A DNA stretch of 64,000 nt from Angiostrongylus vasorum (GCA_018806985.1 JADANN010000140.1:428860-492859); one strand, 5' to 3'. Counted from the stretch's first letter, positions 47,826-58,975 are shown. Notes: a model not told the origin generated them from the sequence alone. Program-made: numbers and translations.

Positions 47826-48515
47826 ATAAGTTCCCCTAATTTAGGGTTCTCTGGTAGTTTATTTGCTGTTTATATAGATTGATTCCAGTGGTTTTAATTG
47901 TAGATTGTTGTTGGGGGGGGTTTTAGTGTTTGTGGCTTTGTTGTTTTGTTTATTGATCTTTTGAGGGTTTTTTTTTAAACATAAGGAGATGGAATATCAG
48001 TTTGGAGAGTTGTTGTGTAGGATTTTCCTACTTTAATTTTGTTCATGCAGATGGGTTCCCTTCGTTAGGCATTTTTGTATTATTGTGGTTTAATAAATTT
48101 AGATAGAGATTTGACGGTTAAGGTGGTTGGTCACCAGTGGTATTGAAGTTATGAATTTGGGGATGTTCCAGGTTCAGAGTTTGATTCGTATATGAAGTCT
48201 TTGGATCAGTTGGAGGTTGGTGAACCTCGTTTGTCGGAGGTGGATAATCGTTGTGTTTTGCCTGAGGGGGTGAGTGTACGTTTTTGTATTACGCCTGGTG
48301 ATGTTATTCATTCTTGGGCTTTACCAAGTATAGCGGTTAAGTTAGATGCAATGAGAGGGATTTTAAGAATTTTAAATTATAGACTTCTTAATTTAAGCGT
48401 TTTTTATGGACAGTGTTCTGGAATTTGTGGGGCTAATCATAGATTTATGCCTGTTGCTGTGGAGGTAACTTTGTTGGAGAATTTTAAGGATTGATGTAGT
48501 ATTAATTTGGATTAG
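47826..48515 (+). pseudogene. cox2: NUMT: cox2, nearly full length
   Basis: Starts with ATA (Met) at 47826, MDWF near 47878, then EYQFGELLC, VGHQWYWSYEFGDVPGSE, MKSLDQLEVGEPRLSEVDN, CITPGDVIHSWALPS and CSGICGANHSFMPVAVEV. The copper A ligands (C..C, H, M) and the aromatic HQWYWSYE segment are recognisable. Small indels break the N-terminal membrane part. The C-terminal frame (48192-48494) is intact even in the standard code because its Trp codons there are TGG. Confidence 0.92.
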
Positions 48516-48590
48516 CTTGTTAGCTTAAATTTTAAAAATTTTTTATTTGTGGGGTAAAGGATTTTTGAGCTATAATTGGGGGGTTATGTA
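48516..48590 (+). pseudogene. trnH: NUMT: tRNA-His
   Basis: Anticodon GTG at 48549-48551 in loop TTGTGGG, with stem TTTAT/GTAAA. It follows cox2 as in nematode mtDNA. Confidence 0.6.
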
Positions 48591-48689
48591 AATTTTGGTA
48601 TTACATGTCATTTGAGGAGTATTTTATGATAATAAAGAATAGAAAGAAAGAGTAGAAGATCGGTTGGTTTCATTGTTTCAAAATAAAAA
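48591..48689 (+). other. NUMT: short unassigned segment
   Basis: AT-rich DNA between trnH and nad1. It could be the 5' end of the large rRNA, which normally follows trnH, but I cannot confirm it. Confidence 0.3.
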
Positions 48690-48958
48690 ATTATTGAATT
48701 TAGTGTTGAAAAGTCGCTTTTTCTTATATCTGTGTTGTCTGGTATTATTAGAAAATTATATTATAAGGAATGGTGGGTTGAGTGTATAAAATCTGAAGTG
48801 TTTGTATTATTGTGGTTTATGTGGTTTTTTCTTTAATGATTTTTATTCGCAGTTCTTATCCGCGTTATCGTTATGATTTGATGATAAAAAAGTTTTGGTT
48901 CAAACTTTTTGCCTGTTTCTTTGGTTTATTTGTTTTTTTTTATTTGGTGGGGTGGATG
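48690..48958 (+). pseudogene. nad1: NUMT: nad1 C-terminal end
   Basis: SLFLMSVLSGIISKLYYK, then FIRSSYPRYRYD and FWFKLLPVSLVY in shifted frames. RSSYPRYRYD is the conserved C-terminal motif of NADH dehydrogenase subunit 1. The middle of the same gene lies at 50440-50541, after atp6, so the gene was broken and its parts re-ordered. Confidence 0.72.
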
Positions 48959-49241
48959 TAGTGACTAATCAGGTTTTTTGTTAGATGTGTTTTTGTTGGT
49001 TTTTTTTGTTGCAGTATTTGTTTTTTTTTGAAGAAAGGATTTTAGGGAGGTTTTTTAAAAGGTTTTTAGATGTTTTAGCAGGTGTTTTTTAGATATACTT
49101 TGGGGTGTTCTATGAGTTATATGGTTTCTTTTTTTTACCTTTATGGTTTTGTTGATATTTTGTTTTGGGGGGCTATTTTTTCCTATTCTTTTTTGTGTGC
49201 GGTATGTTGGAGTTTACTTTGGTTTATGCGTTGGTGGCTTG
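48959..49241 (+). pseudogene. atp6: NUMT: atp6, first part
   Basis: TNQVF start, then FFEERILGRFFKRFLDVL and, after indels, EFTLVYALVA, which correspond to ATP synthase subunit a of nematodes. The frame is cut at 49241 by a 791-bp insertion and resumes at 50033 with AWLTTVLVMISGKK. Confidence 0.82.
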
Positions 49242-49319
49242 TGTAACGGCTCACAGCACAAGAGTATGAAGAGCGTTCGAGAAAGCGAATAATACTGGAG
49301 AGCCGTTTGTGGAGTACCT
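49242..49319 (+). repeat. 78-bp direct repeat, unit 1
   Basis: TGTAACGGCTCACAGCACAA start, GTGGAGTACCT end; repeated at 49512-49589. Confidence 0.9.
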
Positions 49320-49511
49320 CAAAGCTTGGGTAATTAAACCTTTATTCATACATATATACTATTTACACAACAATACAATGAGGTTATGCACAACAAACTA
49401 CAAATAAGGTGGTTCAGTGGATTTCTTATTCACAACAATCTACAAATAAGGTGGTTCAGTGGATTTCTTCTTCTTTCTAATAAAATACCTTAACAATATT
49501 GCATGCACCAA

Positions 49512-49589
49512 TGTAACGGCTCACAGCACAAGAGTATGAAGAGCGTTCGAGAAAGAGAATAATAGTGGCGAGCCGTTTGTGGAATACCT
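49512..49589 (+). repeat. 78-bp direct repeat, unit 2
   Basis: Same as 49242-49319 apart from a few substitutions; followed by different sequence. Confidence 0.9.
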
Positions 49590-50032
49590 GTGAACGATGA
49601 GAGCATCGAAATCATGTCAACACGTATGCGAAAATCAACGATAACATTAACGTAATAACAATGCAAGAGCTAACGGAGGAATAAGGGCAAAATAATAACA
49701 ATGCAAGAGCTAACGGAGGAATAAGGGCAAGAACGAGAGTGATTACAATTCCTATCACTACGACCTAAGCAAATGAAACTGTAAGGAAAGATCAATCGGG
49801 AGAGGGGCAATGATGGAGCTGGCGACGGCGCTCGCCAAGGCGTCGCTTGGCCAAATGCCAGTGGCGGTAGGCGTGGCTGCGTCCCTAGCGAGCGGCTTGC
49901 CCATTGGCCATAACTGGACATAGACGCAGGGTACGCACGCTTCGGCGTAGTAACGCGATCTCCATCGACCCATAGGGATGGATTGATTAGGTAGATAGAG
50001 AATTTCGAGGATTGATAGAGGAATTCTCTATA

Positions 50033-50370
50033 GCTTGGTTGACTACGGTGTTGGTTATGATATCTGGAAAGAAGATTTCTGCTTATATAAGTAAGTTGGG
50101 AGATAAGTTTTTAAAGACTTTTAGAATGTTGATAGTGGAGGTGGTTAGTGAATTGTCTCGTCCTATGGCTTTGACAATTCGGTCAACGGTTAATGTGATA
50201 GTGGGACATTTGATTGTGGGATTTTTGTACAGGAGAGTTGAAAATAGTTTGGGAGAGTGTTATGTTTGATTGACGGTTTTAGCTATTATAATGGAGTGTT
50301 TTGTGTTTTTTATTCAAAGTTATAAATTTTTCTCGTTTGGTGTATTTGTATTTAAATGAGTAGTGCGATG
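50033..50370 (+). pseudogene. atp6: NUMT: atp6, second part
   Basis: AYISKLGDKFLKTF, MLIVEVVSELSRPMALTIRS, TVNVIVGHLIVGFLY and MECFVFFIQSYKFFS. This is the C-terminal half of ATP synthase subunit a with the conserved SRPxALTxR segment (its arginine lies in the proton path) and the NxxxGH helix. TGA is read as Trp near 50268. Confidence 0.9.
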
Positions 50371-50425
50371 TTAATTTAAGTTAAAGTGTTAGATTTTTAA
50401 TCTAAAAAATGTTATTCACATTTCG
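50371..50425 (+). pseudogene. trnK: NUMT: tRNA-Lys
   Basis: Anticodon TTT at 50396-50398 in loop TTTTTAA, with a perfect 5-bp stem TTAGA/TCTAA. It follows atp6 as in nematode mtDNA. A short piece of the next tRNA (TTAATATAGC) follows before the break into nad1. Confidence 0.75.
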
Positions 50426-50439
50426 GTTAATATAGCATA

Positions 50440-50541
50440 AGAAGTGTACGGAGTTGAATCGAGCGCCTTTTGATTTTGCGGAGGGTGAAAGAGAGTTGGT
50501 GAGTGGATACAATGTGGAGTTGGTAGGGTGAACATCCAATT
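50440..50541 (+). pseudogene. nad1: NUMT: nad1 middle segment
   Basis: [20 protein letters not shown] then NVELVG with AGA as Ser. ETNRAPFDLxEGESELVSGxN is the hallmark loop of NADH dehydrogenase subunit 1. Confidence 0.92.
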
Positions 50542-50603
50542 ACCAAAACCTCAGATCATCCTTGGCATCACCATAAAAAAAATCATCAAAAAGCATGAGC
50601 CGT
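50542..50603 (-). pseudogene. cox1: NUMT: cox1 middle segment
   Basis: On the minus strand: LMIFFMVMPSMI, GFGNWMF. This is the MIFFMVMPxMIGGFGNW helix of COX1, N-terminal to the part found at 45827-46875 and not contiguous with it. A TGA (Trp) replaces one Gly codon. R2 starts immediately afterwards. Confidence 0.88.
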
Positions 50604-50965
50604 AGGTGTGCAGCCCATCAGTAATTTCCATTTTTTCGGAGTTTTCTCGTCTAACTATTGCAGTTCCCTGGAACTCCGAAGCCAGCCTGGCCAAAGTCTG
50701 CTCCAGGCCTTCACCACCACAGGCAGTCGCCGCTCTTGTGGATTGGAGGTAGATTTGCCACGATGCGAATAGTTCTGATCCCAGGACGGTGGTAGATCCT
50801 GGCATTGGTTTACTCTTATCTGGGCTTCCTGACGGAAATGCCTGACTCCTTCTCAGCTTGGGAGATCCTGCCGAGGAGACGAATCTCTCTACTGTACATC
50901 GCAATTCGACGTCCACGAACATCTACCAGCGACCACGAGGTGGTAAATCGTTGGGAGGTTTAATG
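50604..50965 (+). repeat. R2 interspersed repeat, head truncated at the NUMT
   Basis: Begins inside the R2 head (CCCATCAGTAATTTCCAT) and ends GGTGGTAAATCGTTGGGAGG. The 123-codon minus frame 50922-50551 is a chimera of R2 and cox1 and not a gene. Confidence 0.75.
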
Positions 50966-51109
50966 GAACCGCTTAAAATTACCATTGATATGTCAGCACT
51001 TAATATGAAGAAAACAACTGCAATATTTTAACTAGAGAAATTTAACAGTACTTCAGAAATCGACTTCCCTCTAAGCTTAGCGTGACTGATCAATACGTAT
51101 TCTTTCATA

Positions 51110-51560
51110 GATGAGCTAGCACGAGATTGACGAAATAAACTTTATTCCGCTAACTTTCGGACGTCTTCATCTTCCTCGGAGGCCATATTCCGAGTGGACG
51201 GTCTACAGTCGTCCGCAATCTCGATATTATCAACCTCCTGTTAGCTTATCAGCAAAACAATACGTGTTGATCAGTCATCCCGAGATCAACCGAAAATCGG
51301 TTTTTTGAAGTATTACTTTGTGCTACCTGATAATGCCACGATTTCTGGAAAATGAATCATCGGGGAAAAAACAAGTTATTGTCACCGGATAATCGTTAGC
51401 AACAACAACCGCGCCGTATGTAAAGAGCATCTCCAGGTGACATTTCCTCTTTCGGGCGGGGATACCGAAAAAGACTCTGATCATCGGTTCTGAAGAAGAT
51501 GAAGACGACAAATTCTTGGCCGGACGAAAGTTGACTTTATCGTGCTTGCGTTAGCTCATC
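51110..51560. mobile_element. MITE-like element with ~75-bp inverted termini
   Basis: The left end GATGAGCTAGCACGAG and inner GTCTTCATCTTCCTC are mirrored at the right by GAAGATGAAGACGAC and GCGTTAGCTCATC. No transposase. The interior shares ACAAGTTATTGTCACCGGAT and AAAGAGCAT with 61068-61410. Confidence 0.65.
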
Positions 51561-51689
51561 AATGAAAGCATTAGTAAAGTTCACAGTGACAGACGTTGAT
51601 ACAAGAAAGAAACAGAGGAGGCGACTTATGAAGGTGCGAATCCAAACCTCGACGAGTTTGCTTATTTAAGAATATGTGTATATATTCTT

Positions 51690-52075
51690 GCGAACTCCTC
51701 CCAACGGCTAACTGCCTCGTCTTAGTTGGCTGGTTCCTGGGTGTCGGACTGCGATGTAAAGCGGAGAGATTCATCATTAGGTAAGGTATCCCAAACTGAG
51801 AAGGAGTTCGGCTCATAGCTAAAAGTAAACCAATACCACGGTCGCCCACCGTCCTGCTATCAAACTAATCGCATGGTGGCAAATCTCGCACTGATCCACA
51901 TGGGCTGCGACTGCCTATGGTGGCGACGACCTGGGGCAGACTTTGGCCAGGGTAAGCTCGGGATTCCAGGGAACCAAAAGGGCTAAACCAGCAAATTTCC
52001 AAAGAGATGGATATCATGCTGGGGCCCGCACAAATGGTGAGGACGGGCCGTCCTATCCTTATATCCAAGTATTAT
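51690..52075 (-). repeat. R2 interspersed repeat
   Basis: Full-length inverse copy. It ends (plus strand) GGACGGGCCGTCC then TATATCCAAGTA, directly before the exon-like frame at 52076. Confidence 0.75.
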
Positions 52076-52275
52076 GCGAACTACCTTTCTTGAGCTGATG
52101 CGAGAGAAAGTAAACGAAAAAATTGGAGAAGGGAAGGTGAAGCTATTTTCTGGCAGTGACTTATGGATTACAGAGCCGACTGTTCTCGTAGACGTAGGTC
52201 TTGCCATGGGCCAAAGTTGCGACGTAACGAGACCAGTGGATGATATGCTGGTTGTATTTGCAAGATTCCTGAAGG
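52076..52275 (+). CDS. Candidate exon, unrecognised
   Basis: The open frame reads MRTTFLELMREKVNEKIGEG, then VKLFSGSDLWITEPTVLVDV, then MGQSCDVTRPVDDMLVVFAR FLK, followed by a strong splice donor (CTGAAG/GTAAGC at 52275/52276). The 5' end is cut by R2. Composition and donor make it look like a real exon fragment. I recognise no family. Confidence 0.38.
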
Positions 52276-53904
52276 TAAGCATCCACGTATCCAAGAAGAT
52301 TCTTATTTTCCCTCTTTATTAAAGCATTTACATTCTAGTTTAGACATATATAATAGACCTTCCATAAATGGTAGTGTAAACTAAATGAATGCTTTTTCCG
52401 AAGGATGTGATGTTGCGTTCGATGTGGTTTTCCTGACTTGGAGAAAGTGCCGAAAAGTCAACACTTATGTGGTAGTAAATGCTGCAATTACAACTACGTG
52501 TTTACCCATCAATAAAACAGTAAATTATCGATCACTGCTGAGGTTAAAGAAAAACTGGTATTGAGAAAGATTGATTTTGTTGGAAAAAAATATGCAGATC
52601 CCAATGGCCCTGGATTTATGAGTAGAACTGTGCCTAGTTTGAGCCCAGGTCAACAGTATGCAATCGAGTGTGTATCAACCTCATGTTCTGTTCACACCTA
52701 AAATCAACATTAGAATCGTTGAGTAGCGGCCGAACCTGCGTACTACCTTAACCACTTCTGTGGATCACAATGTGAAGTAGTAAACCGTAATGTGATGATT
52801 GATGCACGACGACTACTGGGTTTTCTCAAACGAATTCACTTTAAATTAATAGATGGAACACATTGATTTGTATACACGGCTATGGAAGTCAACATACCAG
52901 CTCCAATAACACATCGTCTCATTTCTGCGACCTACCTTATAGTAGCAAATAAAAGTGAACGTCTAAGTAAAATGTGGACTCGATGAGGACGTTGCCAACA
53001 AGAAGCAGTGCGCGCAACAAAAAGTATTTGATCCACCATCAATGTTCAGTATAACAATTTCTGCACTGATAAGGGAAACCTGGGTCTACCGCCTTACTAA
53101 TGGCAATATCCTCGTTGTTAGATTTTCTGGATATCAGAATGGAATGTACATCAGTTGATCATCTTCGACAACATTGGAAAAGCTGGAGAATTCGAATTTC
53201 CACTTTGGAATCTCAAAGTTTGGGAACACTCTAACCCGGCTGTCTCCAAATACTCCAGCGACAAGCCAATCGATCAGCATTCAATGAAATCCATAAACAA
53301 AATGGCAATCCTCGACCAGTAGCCCAACCTACACGCGAAACGTTCCAAAGACTTTCGTTCATAATTAACGCGAGGATACAAATCAAATTCAGGAAGTGCT
53401 AGGATTGGCACAGTAGTTGTGAAAAAAGGGAACTGTACAATAAGATAGGCAATTGTTATTTCAAAGTAGGCAAAATGTTCCACGGCTAAACCTGGCGAAC
53501 TCTTTATAAGGGGTAAAAATGAAGAGTCTAATACGATTGCTGCGGTGCTCTCCGGAGTAATCAACCGAGCGCTACCCACTGGACACCGATGACACTGAGG
53601 AAAAAAAGCACACGAAAATCTCAAATGACTAATGACTAATGAGATGACACCCTGATTCCTGAAGGCATTTTCTTAAACACAAAAGATTATTGCGGAACGT
53701 ATTGATTGCGCCATGAATTGTTTAACTGATCACATCAGAGTATACACTTGTAGGGAAGGAAAAACAAAATAAATAACTGTGAGCACTAAAAGGCATTGAA
53801 TTGACTTCTGCACTCATTCACACGATTGTAAAGATAAACCCACATAGCAATATGCAATGTATAAATATATAAAAAAAATAAAAAAAAGGATGAGGCTCTC
53901 GGAA
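52276..53904. other. Possible introns and exon relics; otherwise unrecognised
   Basis: 52535-52700 (+) contains KKYADPNGPGFMSRTVPSLS then PGQQYAIEC, which resembles the end of a fibronectin type III repeat (LxPGxxYxI). About 53150-53290 reads LIIFDNIGKAGEFEFPLWNL then KVWEHSNPAVSKYSSDKPID. Both may belong with the exon at 52076-52275. A 116-codon minus frame (53624-53274) lacks any motif. Stops interrupt every reading, so no gene model is offered. Confidence 0.3.
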
Positions 53905-54175
53905 TTAGTCAGTCCCTGAAGGATGCGCCATGCATTCGACTTCATTAAGCATCGTTTGGAGGTGATTGAATCCATATCTGGGCCTCACTCACGCTGCTAC
54001 CGATGTATCGAGCCAGTGCTGCTATCCTCCCAGACAAGTCTGGTACCATTTCCCGATCTCGGTGGGGTGGAAAGCTTGCTGAGCAGTGGGTGTGGGGATC
54101 GATCCCGTGGACAGTGGGCGTAGGTACGTGTGTGTTGCAGTACGCCCACGACCACTGCGACACACGCGCCGTTAT
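53905..54175 (-). mobile_element. tRNA-derived SINE (family S), copy 4
   Basis: On the minus strand: GGCGCGTGTGTCGCAGTGGT, later GGGATCGATCCCCACACCCA, then the tail ending GGCGCATCCTTCAGGG. A short duplication (ACGCCCACTGTCC region) lies between the boxes. Confidence 0.7.
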
Positions 54176-54295
54176 CTAAATCGGTACATGAAAAAAAAAC
54201 TGTTAGAAGCAGTAGAAAAAGCACCAGTTTGAAAAAAATGTCGTTGGGAATTGTGTGCCTATGATTTTTTTTATTTAAATGATCTTATAAACCGT

Positions 54296-54430
54296 CCTAA
54301 TTTAGGAAATGAGAGGTTCGTAGGTCTTCGTTGTCGTTGTCGTTGTGGTTGCTGTTGGTATCGTTGGTCGATGGCTTACGTTTCGGCGATTTCGCCTTTC
54401 TCAGAGCCTGGACGTGTTTTATACAAAAAG
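54296..54430 (+). repeat. PLE terminal repeat preceding a PLE fragment
   Basis: GGTATCGTTGGTCGATGGCT, TACGTTTCGGCGATTTCGCC and CAGAGCCTGGACGTGTTTTA match 5760-5815 in the same orientation. Confidence 0.75.
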
Positions 54431-55308
54431 ATTTGCAAAAAGATTCGGTGTGATATTCAGAGCAAGTTAAGAAAGAACTTTGAAGATTTATCACACCGCC
54501 AAAAAGACAAAATGAAAGAGCCACCGTTGGTCAAGTCTTAAGTAGCAACCTTTAAATAGACTGCGCACAAAAATCATCCAGAGCTACTGTGCCAGGACGT
54601 TTCCGGAAAATGCGCGTTCAATGTTCGAACTGGATCCGAGTTTTGCGCCTAGTCAACCTATTTCTAAACCAATCCTGAGCAGGATCACGTGTAGTCTACA
54701 TGAACCTCAAGATCAGCTACGTTAGAGAGCTAGGCTAGAAAAGGTTAGTCAAAGTAGTGCCAAAAGCGGAACTACCACCATTACCTTTTCCCCGAGCTTT
54801 GTTAAGCGACAGCAACCGAATAGTGATATTGCGCTTGCATTTCGTTTATTTTCGGACGAAATTCTCCACATACTTAATCACCATCAACGAAGAAAATTAA
54901 GCTCCGACCTCACATACCAACAAAAATGTGGTATTCGCCAGGTTAGAGATCTTTTGAATTCAAAATCTATGCGAGTTCCCATTAGTAATAAAAGTGGGGG
55001 AATTTGTAGTTACTCCTATTCATTTGGATATAGGAATAACAGAGGAGCATCTTAACGATGTTTCTCTCCATCGAGTGACCTCTGAAAAGGAAGATAGAAA
55101 TCAATACCGAAAGTTAAATATGGAGTGGGTCATTACGGCAAAGGCAGCGGGTTTAGAGCCTTCGGTTATTGCTCGGCTTAAGAACGACCATCCAACATGT
55201 CCTGTCCTATACTTGCTTATTAAGGCACATAATCTCACTTCTACTGACGACCTCGCGTCCACCGATCCATCTTCATTTAAAATGGGACCAATCATCAGTT
55301 GTATAGGC
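54430..55308 (+). pseudogene. PLE N-terminal/RT fragment, broken
   Basis: PENARSMFELDPSFAPSQP and DIALAFRLFSDEILHILNHH precede VRDLLNSKSMRVPISNKSGG. After a frameshift, 54994-55368 gives EFVVTPIHLDIGITEEHL, YRKLNMEWVITAKAAGLEP, HPTCPVLYLLIKAHNLTS and FKMGPIISCIG. This is the N-terminal half of a Penelope-like RT, the part missing from 5672-7375. Near 55308 it breaks directly into an RTE fragment, so the last ~20 codons of the open frame are chimeric. Confidence 0.8.
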
Positions 55309-55625
55309 TCGCATGAATATCGACATCCTACATGTACTTCTCTCAAACATATGACAGCCTACCTTTGAAAAGAAGAAACCTCAGAGCAGTGGAGGACGTC
55401 GTGCACGATCACCCTGCCCAAGAGAAGCGACCAAAGAGATCTTTGTCACTCTCTTCCGATATGCTTGTTGAGTGAACTCTACAAGCTTTTCCGAAAGATT
55501 GTCCTCTCGCGCACACAAAGAACATTGGATGAGGCGCAACTAGTAGAGCAAGCTGGGATTTGGAAAGTGGTTATGTGCACGGACCACATCTAAACCGTGT
55601 CCATAGTCATTAAATTTGTCGGGAA
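55309..55625 (+). pseudogene. RTE fragment in the second duplicated block series
   Basis: ILHVLLSNI, then LPKRSDQRDL and LSELYKLFRKIVLSRTQRTL, DEAQLVEQAGIWK and TVS-VI, the N-terminal RT block of the first RTE lineage. The 5' end is truncated into a PLE. The 3' end changes to R5a at the same point as at 34180. Confidence 0.75.
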
Positions 55626-56170
55626 TACCAAGTCTTTATTGAGTGGCAATTTTACAACTATGTAACAAAAACCTACTCCACACATACAACAACAAGTCCC
55701 AAAAAAAAAGCATGAAAACAGGAAACAATTCATGGAAGCCACGAATGAAGTAGAATGAAGCATTTTCTGCCATTTAAAACATGTTGTTGAGCTATTAAAC
55801 ATAAACACACACAAAATTGTTCAGGTTCAGTTAAGCATACACGAGGTTGTTACACAACTTCTACTTGGAATCTGTTCGTACTTCTCATTTCTTACTCTGC
55901 ACTTAATGTACTTCTAATTCCTGAAGTGACATTACAGTCGACGGCCGAAATCGCAGGTCTGCTCTAGAACTTCCAGTCCACTATGGAAACGCATGTCTGC
56001 TCTGCCACTTCTATTTGGCCGACATTTCGACGATGTTCGTCATCTCTAGAGCGAATACAAATTTGTAGAATAAAAATCTGCGATAAGAGTCAACAAAATA
56101 CAATGACAACGCGCACAAATTGAAAAACACAAGGAAATACATATGTGGCATTTCTTTTCGAAATCAAAAG
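55605..56170 (+). repeat. R5a repeat, second copy (single unit)
   Basis: Aligns with 34161-34715 but has only one copy of the 155-bp unit. Confidence 0.7.
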
Positions 56171-56389
56171 CAGAAAACACATGTGACTGACACATTTGCC
56201 AATATTTCCCACTCTTCTTGTGACATATTTGAATTACAAAAAGCCTTCCACGGCATTTTGCCGCGTCATGCTTGCAGAAAGGGCGCACATGAAGAGTATG
56301 CATAATCCCAGTATAGCTCATGTTGCTCCAACATTAAATAAGTTTAAGAAAACAGGGAAAAATACTAGGAAGTTGGTGGATGCTGATAT

Positions 56390-56555
56390 TAGTTAACTCT
56401 TATCTGGGTTTACTGATGGAAACTCTGGACTTTTTTCTCCGTTTGGAAGGGTCTGCTTAAGGGATGAATCCCCCCCGCTGTACGTCTCAGCCTGACACCC
56501 AGGAATATCGTCCCAGCAACGGTGATGCGGTAAACCTTCAGAAGGAGAACTACTT
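56390..56555 (+). repeat. R2 partial copy (3' part)
   Basis: GGTTTACTGATGGAAACTC, then CCGCTGTACGTCTCAGCCTG and GATGCGGTAAACCTTCAGAA; the head is absent. Confidence 0.7.
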
Positions 56556-56739
56556 TTTTATTTTAGATGACCCGTCTTCACGTCTACTATGCAGATCCCA
56601 GCACTTCTCACATTCAATTCGTTTTCTCGCATCCATTGTCCACGAAGATCTTCCAACTTTAAAAGTGTCTTCGGTTGCTGCTTGAGGATTTTCTTTTCAT
56701 CTTGAATGTCGTATAATGCAGGAAGCAATTCTCCCTGGA

Positions 56740-56915
56740 GTCCTGGGATGGCCGGGCTGGAGCGTTCCCAGTTGGGTTGCACAGAGTGATTTTTTCCCAG
56801 ACAAGTTCGGTAGCAATTTCCCGATCCCAGAGGGATGACAGGATTGGTTGCTGTGGGAGCGGAATCCAACTAGAACAATGCTCGTGATGACGGACATCAC
56901 TATCACTGTGTATCT
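56740..56915 (-). mobile_element. tRNA-derived SINE (family S), partial and degraded
   Basis: CCCAGACAAGTTCGGTAGCA and TTTCCCGATCCCAGAGGGAT match the central part of family S on the minus strand; the tRNA-like head is largely lost. Confidence 0.5.
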
Positions 56916-57059
56916 GCCCCCCACGGAGAACTATTTACGCGGAGAAATAGCAGATCACATCACTTTGCCCAAAAATGAGTTGTAGTAAAGTAACTAGCAG
57001 TATCAATAATCGGTTTTTATTCTAGTTCGATGATTATAAATCTTACTGCCCTCCTTGCA

Positions 57060-58125
57060 ACTATTCCGTAGTAATTAAGACAGATATGTTAACAAAACCA
57101 AGGCCTAAGGAAACGACCTTACGAAGGAATGCAGCACGAGATGGCCCACCCCCACTCCATTCCACCCAAGCAGAAAATGCAACGATACTTTGAAATGATG
57201 CACGCTAATGAATACAAAATTCAGAAAATAATTTGTGGCACAGAGGAGAATAGCTGTACGTAGTGTAGCAAAACACGCACCTTGACCAATGGGATGACGT
57301 GCACTTTGTCTCTTTGTGCGTGGCACTACTGATGCGCACCTTATCAGAGACAGTGCTTAGCACTACTGATGTGCACTCTGCCTCAGTTTGCACGTAGCAC
57401 TACGGGCGCCGTTCCAGCTCTTCCTATTTTGCTGGGACGAATAGCCCTTAAAAGCAAAAAATTACGCAACAACTTTGATTTTCATTAAGGAATTCTAAAC
57501 CAGAACAAGTCGAGATAATTGTGCTAAATTCCGTTTATAATCATTGAAGTCCTTGGCCATCTTGTAAATAATGACCTAAATTCCTTTCGCATTTAGCACC
57601 ACTTCCACATTGCATCTTTCAGCATTAAATAAACATATATCACCATGCCGCAAAGTCCGGTTGTATGGGACAACCCTGCTCTCCGTGGCGCACAAGCAGT
57701 TTTTTTTGCAAGAACTATTTTTTGCGGCATTAGACGCACCGCTTTTAGAAGCTATTGGAATTTTTTTATTGAAGGGAGTGAAAAATAGGGCTTATCAAAA
57801 GATGAGGACTGATTTAAAATTGACAAAAAAGATGTATAGGCTCCTAAACGAGCACGTCTTCTTCAGAACGTAGGAAATCTAGCAAATGTACCTTCCAGAC
57901 AAAAATTTGCAGATTCTAATGGATTTCATCTCAATTGTTCAAATCGGTAGCGCTTTAACATCAGAGTCAATGTGGGTGAAAATTGGGAGTACTTTCTAGA
58001 TTTTGATACACTAGATTTTCAATAAAATATCAAGATAGACTTTACATAAGAAGACTATTGATATAAAATAGCCGTCTTATCTAAGGTAGTATGAAGACAG
58101 ACGTAAAAGGATAGAAAATAAAGCT
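57060..58125 (+). repeat. R5b repeat, second copy
   Basis: Counterpart of 35770-36720 with an extra GCACTACTGATGCGCAC-type local duplication near 57330-57380. It ends at the same SINE junction. Confidence 0.75.
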
Positions 58126-58129
58126 CTCA

Positions 58130-58395
58130 GCACACATCGATTATTGAGGTATGCACTATGCACTCGACCATATCAAGCACACTTAGAGGTGATTGAATGA
58201 ATATCTGTCCTTTACAATGACTCGCGGTGGGCTACCGATGCAACAAACTAATGCTTCTATCCTCTGAGATAAGTCTGGCACCAATTTGGTGAACCGGGAG
58301 GGACGGAAGTTTTGGTGAACATGGAAGCGGGAATCGATCCCATGTGTGATGCAGGGCGCCCCCTAGCCACTGCAATACAAGGGACACTGAAGGCA
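58130..58395 (-). mobile_element. tRNA-derived SINE (family S), copy 5
   Basis: On the minus strand: TTGCAGTGGCTAGGGGGCGC and GGGATCGATTCCCGCTTCC, then the tail. Counterpart of 36722-36995 in the block series. Confidence 0.65.
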
Positions 58396-58704
58396 GACGT
58401 GCCTATAGAAAATGTTGCATCAGAAATCGTTGACGAGCTTCTCAATTGCAGTTGTGTGTTCGGTATGGAGGTTGATGAACGACCAACTTGGCCTTGTTAC
58501 TAGGAAAAGTTCGAGGATCGTTGTGCTTCCTCCTCTCTTCTCTGTTTGATAAGTGAGTGCCGTGTCACAGCTCTCCTCAAAACATTCTTTCATTTCCTCT
58601 ATAGAGCTTTGTTACATAGACATTTTTAGAGTCGTCTATGATTTATAGCATTGACAATAATTGCTATATTCAGAAAGTAGGATTGTTTCAGGTCAATGCT
58701 CTAG
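58396..58704. other. Spacer without recognised features
   Basis: Present only in the second block series. No motif seen. Confidence 0.4.
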
Positions 58705-58975
58705 AATTGGAGCGCGTGTACCCTAGCAGTCGGAGGCGCCCTGCAATACATAAGAGGCCGATCCCCGCGACCCACGCCTACCAAGCCCCATCCCGCCGGA
58801 GTCGGTAAACTGGTGTCAGACTTCTCTGGGAGGGTATCAGCACTGGCATGATACTTCGGTAAGCCAACGCAAGTCATCGTAAAGGCCTGATATGCATTCA
58901 GTCACCTACAACGATGCTCAATGAAGTAGAATGCATGGAGGATCCCTCAGGGTACGATTAAACCCGAATGCTTTT
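58705..58975 (+). mobile_element. tRNA-derived SINE (family S), copy 6
   Basis: GCGCGTGTACCCTAGCAGTC, GAGGCCGATCCCCGCGACC and tail GCATTCAGTCACCTACAACG. Confidence 0.65.

Larger units (their letters stand above)
49242..50032. mobile_element. 791-bp insertion inside NUMT atp6
   Basis: Non-mitochondrial sequence lies between two GCTTG pentamers (49237-49241 and 50033-50037), a likely 5-bp target duplication. It starts TGTAACGGCTC. The first 78 bases (49242-49319) recur at 49512-49589 with a few changes. The 78-bp unit has hairpin arms AACGGCTC and GAGCCGTT. Two further internal tandem duplications occur (CTACAAATAAGGTGGTTCAG and AACAATGCAAGAGCTAACGG). The right part is GC-rich. A 5-bp duplication and TGT start would suit an LTR, but the right end (CTCTATA) lacks the expected CA, and no protease or RT is present. 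Class unresolved. Confidence 0.7.
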
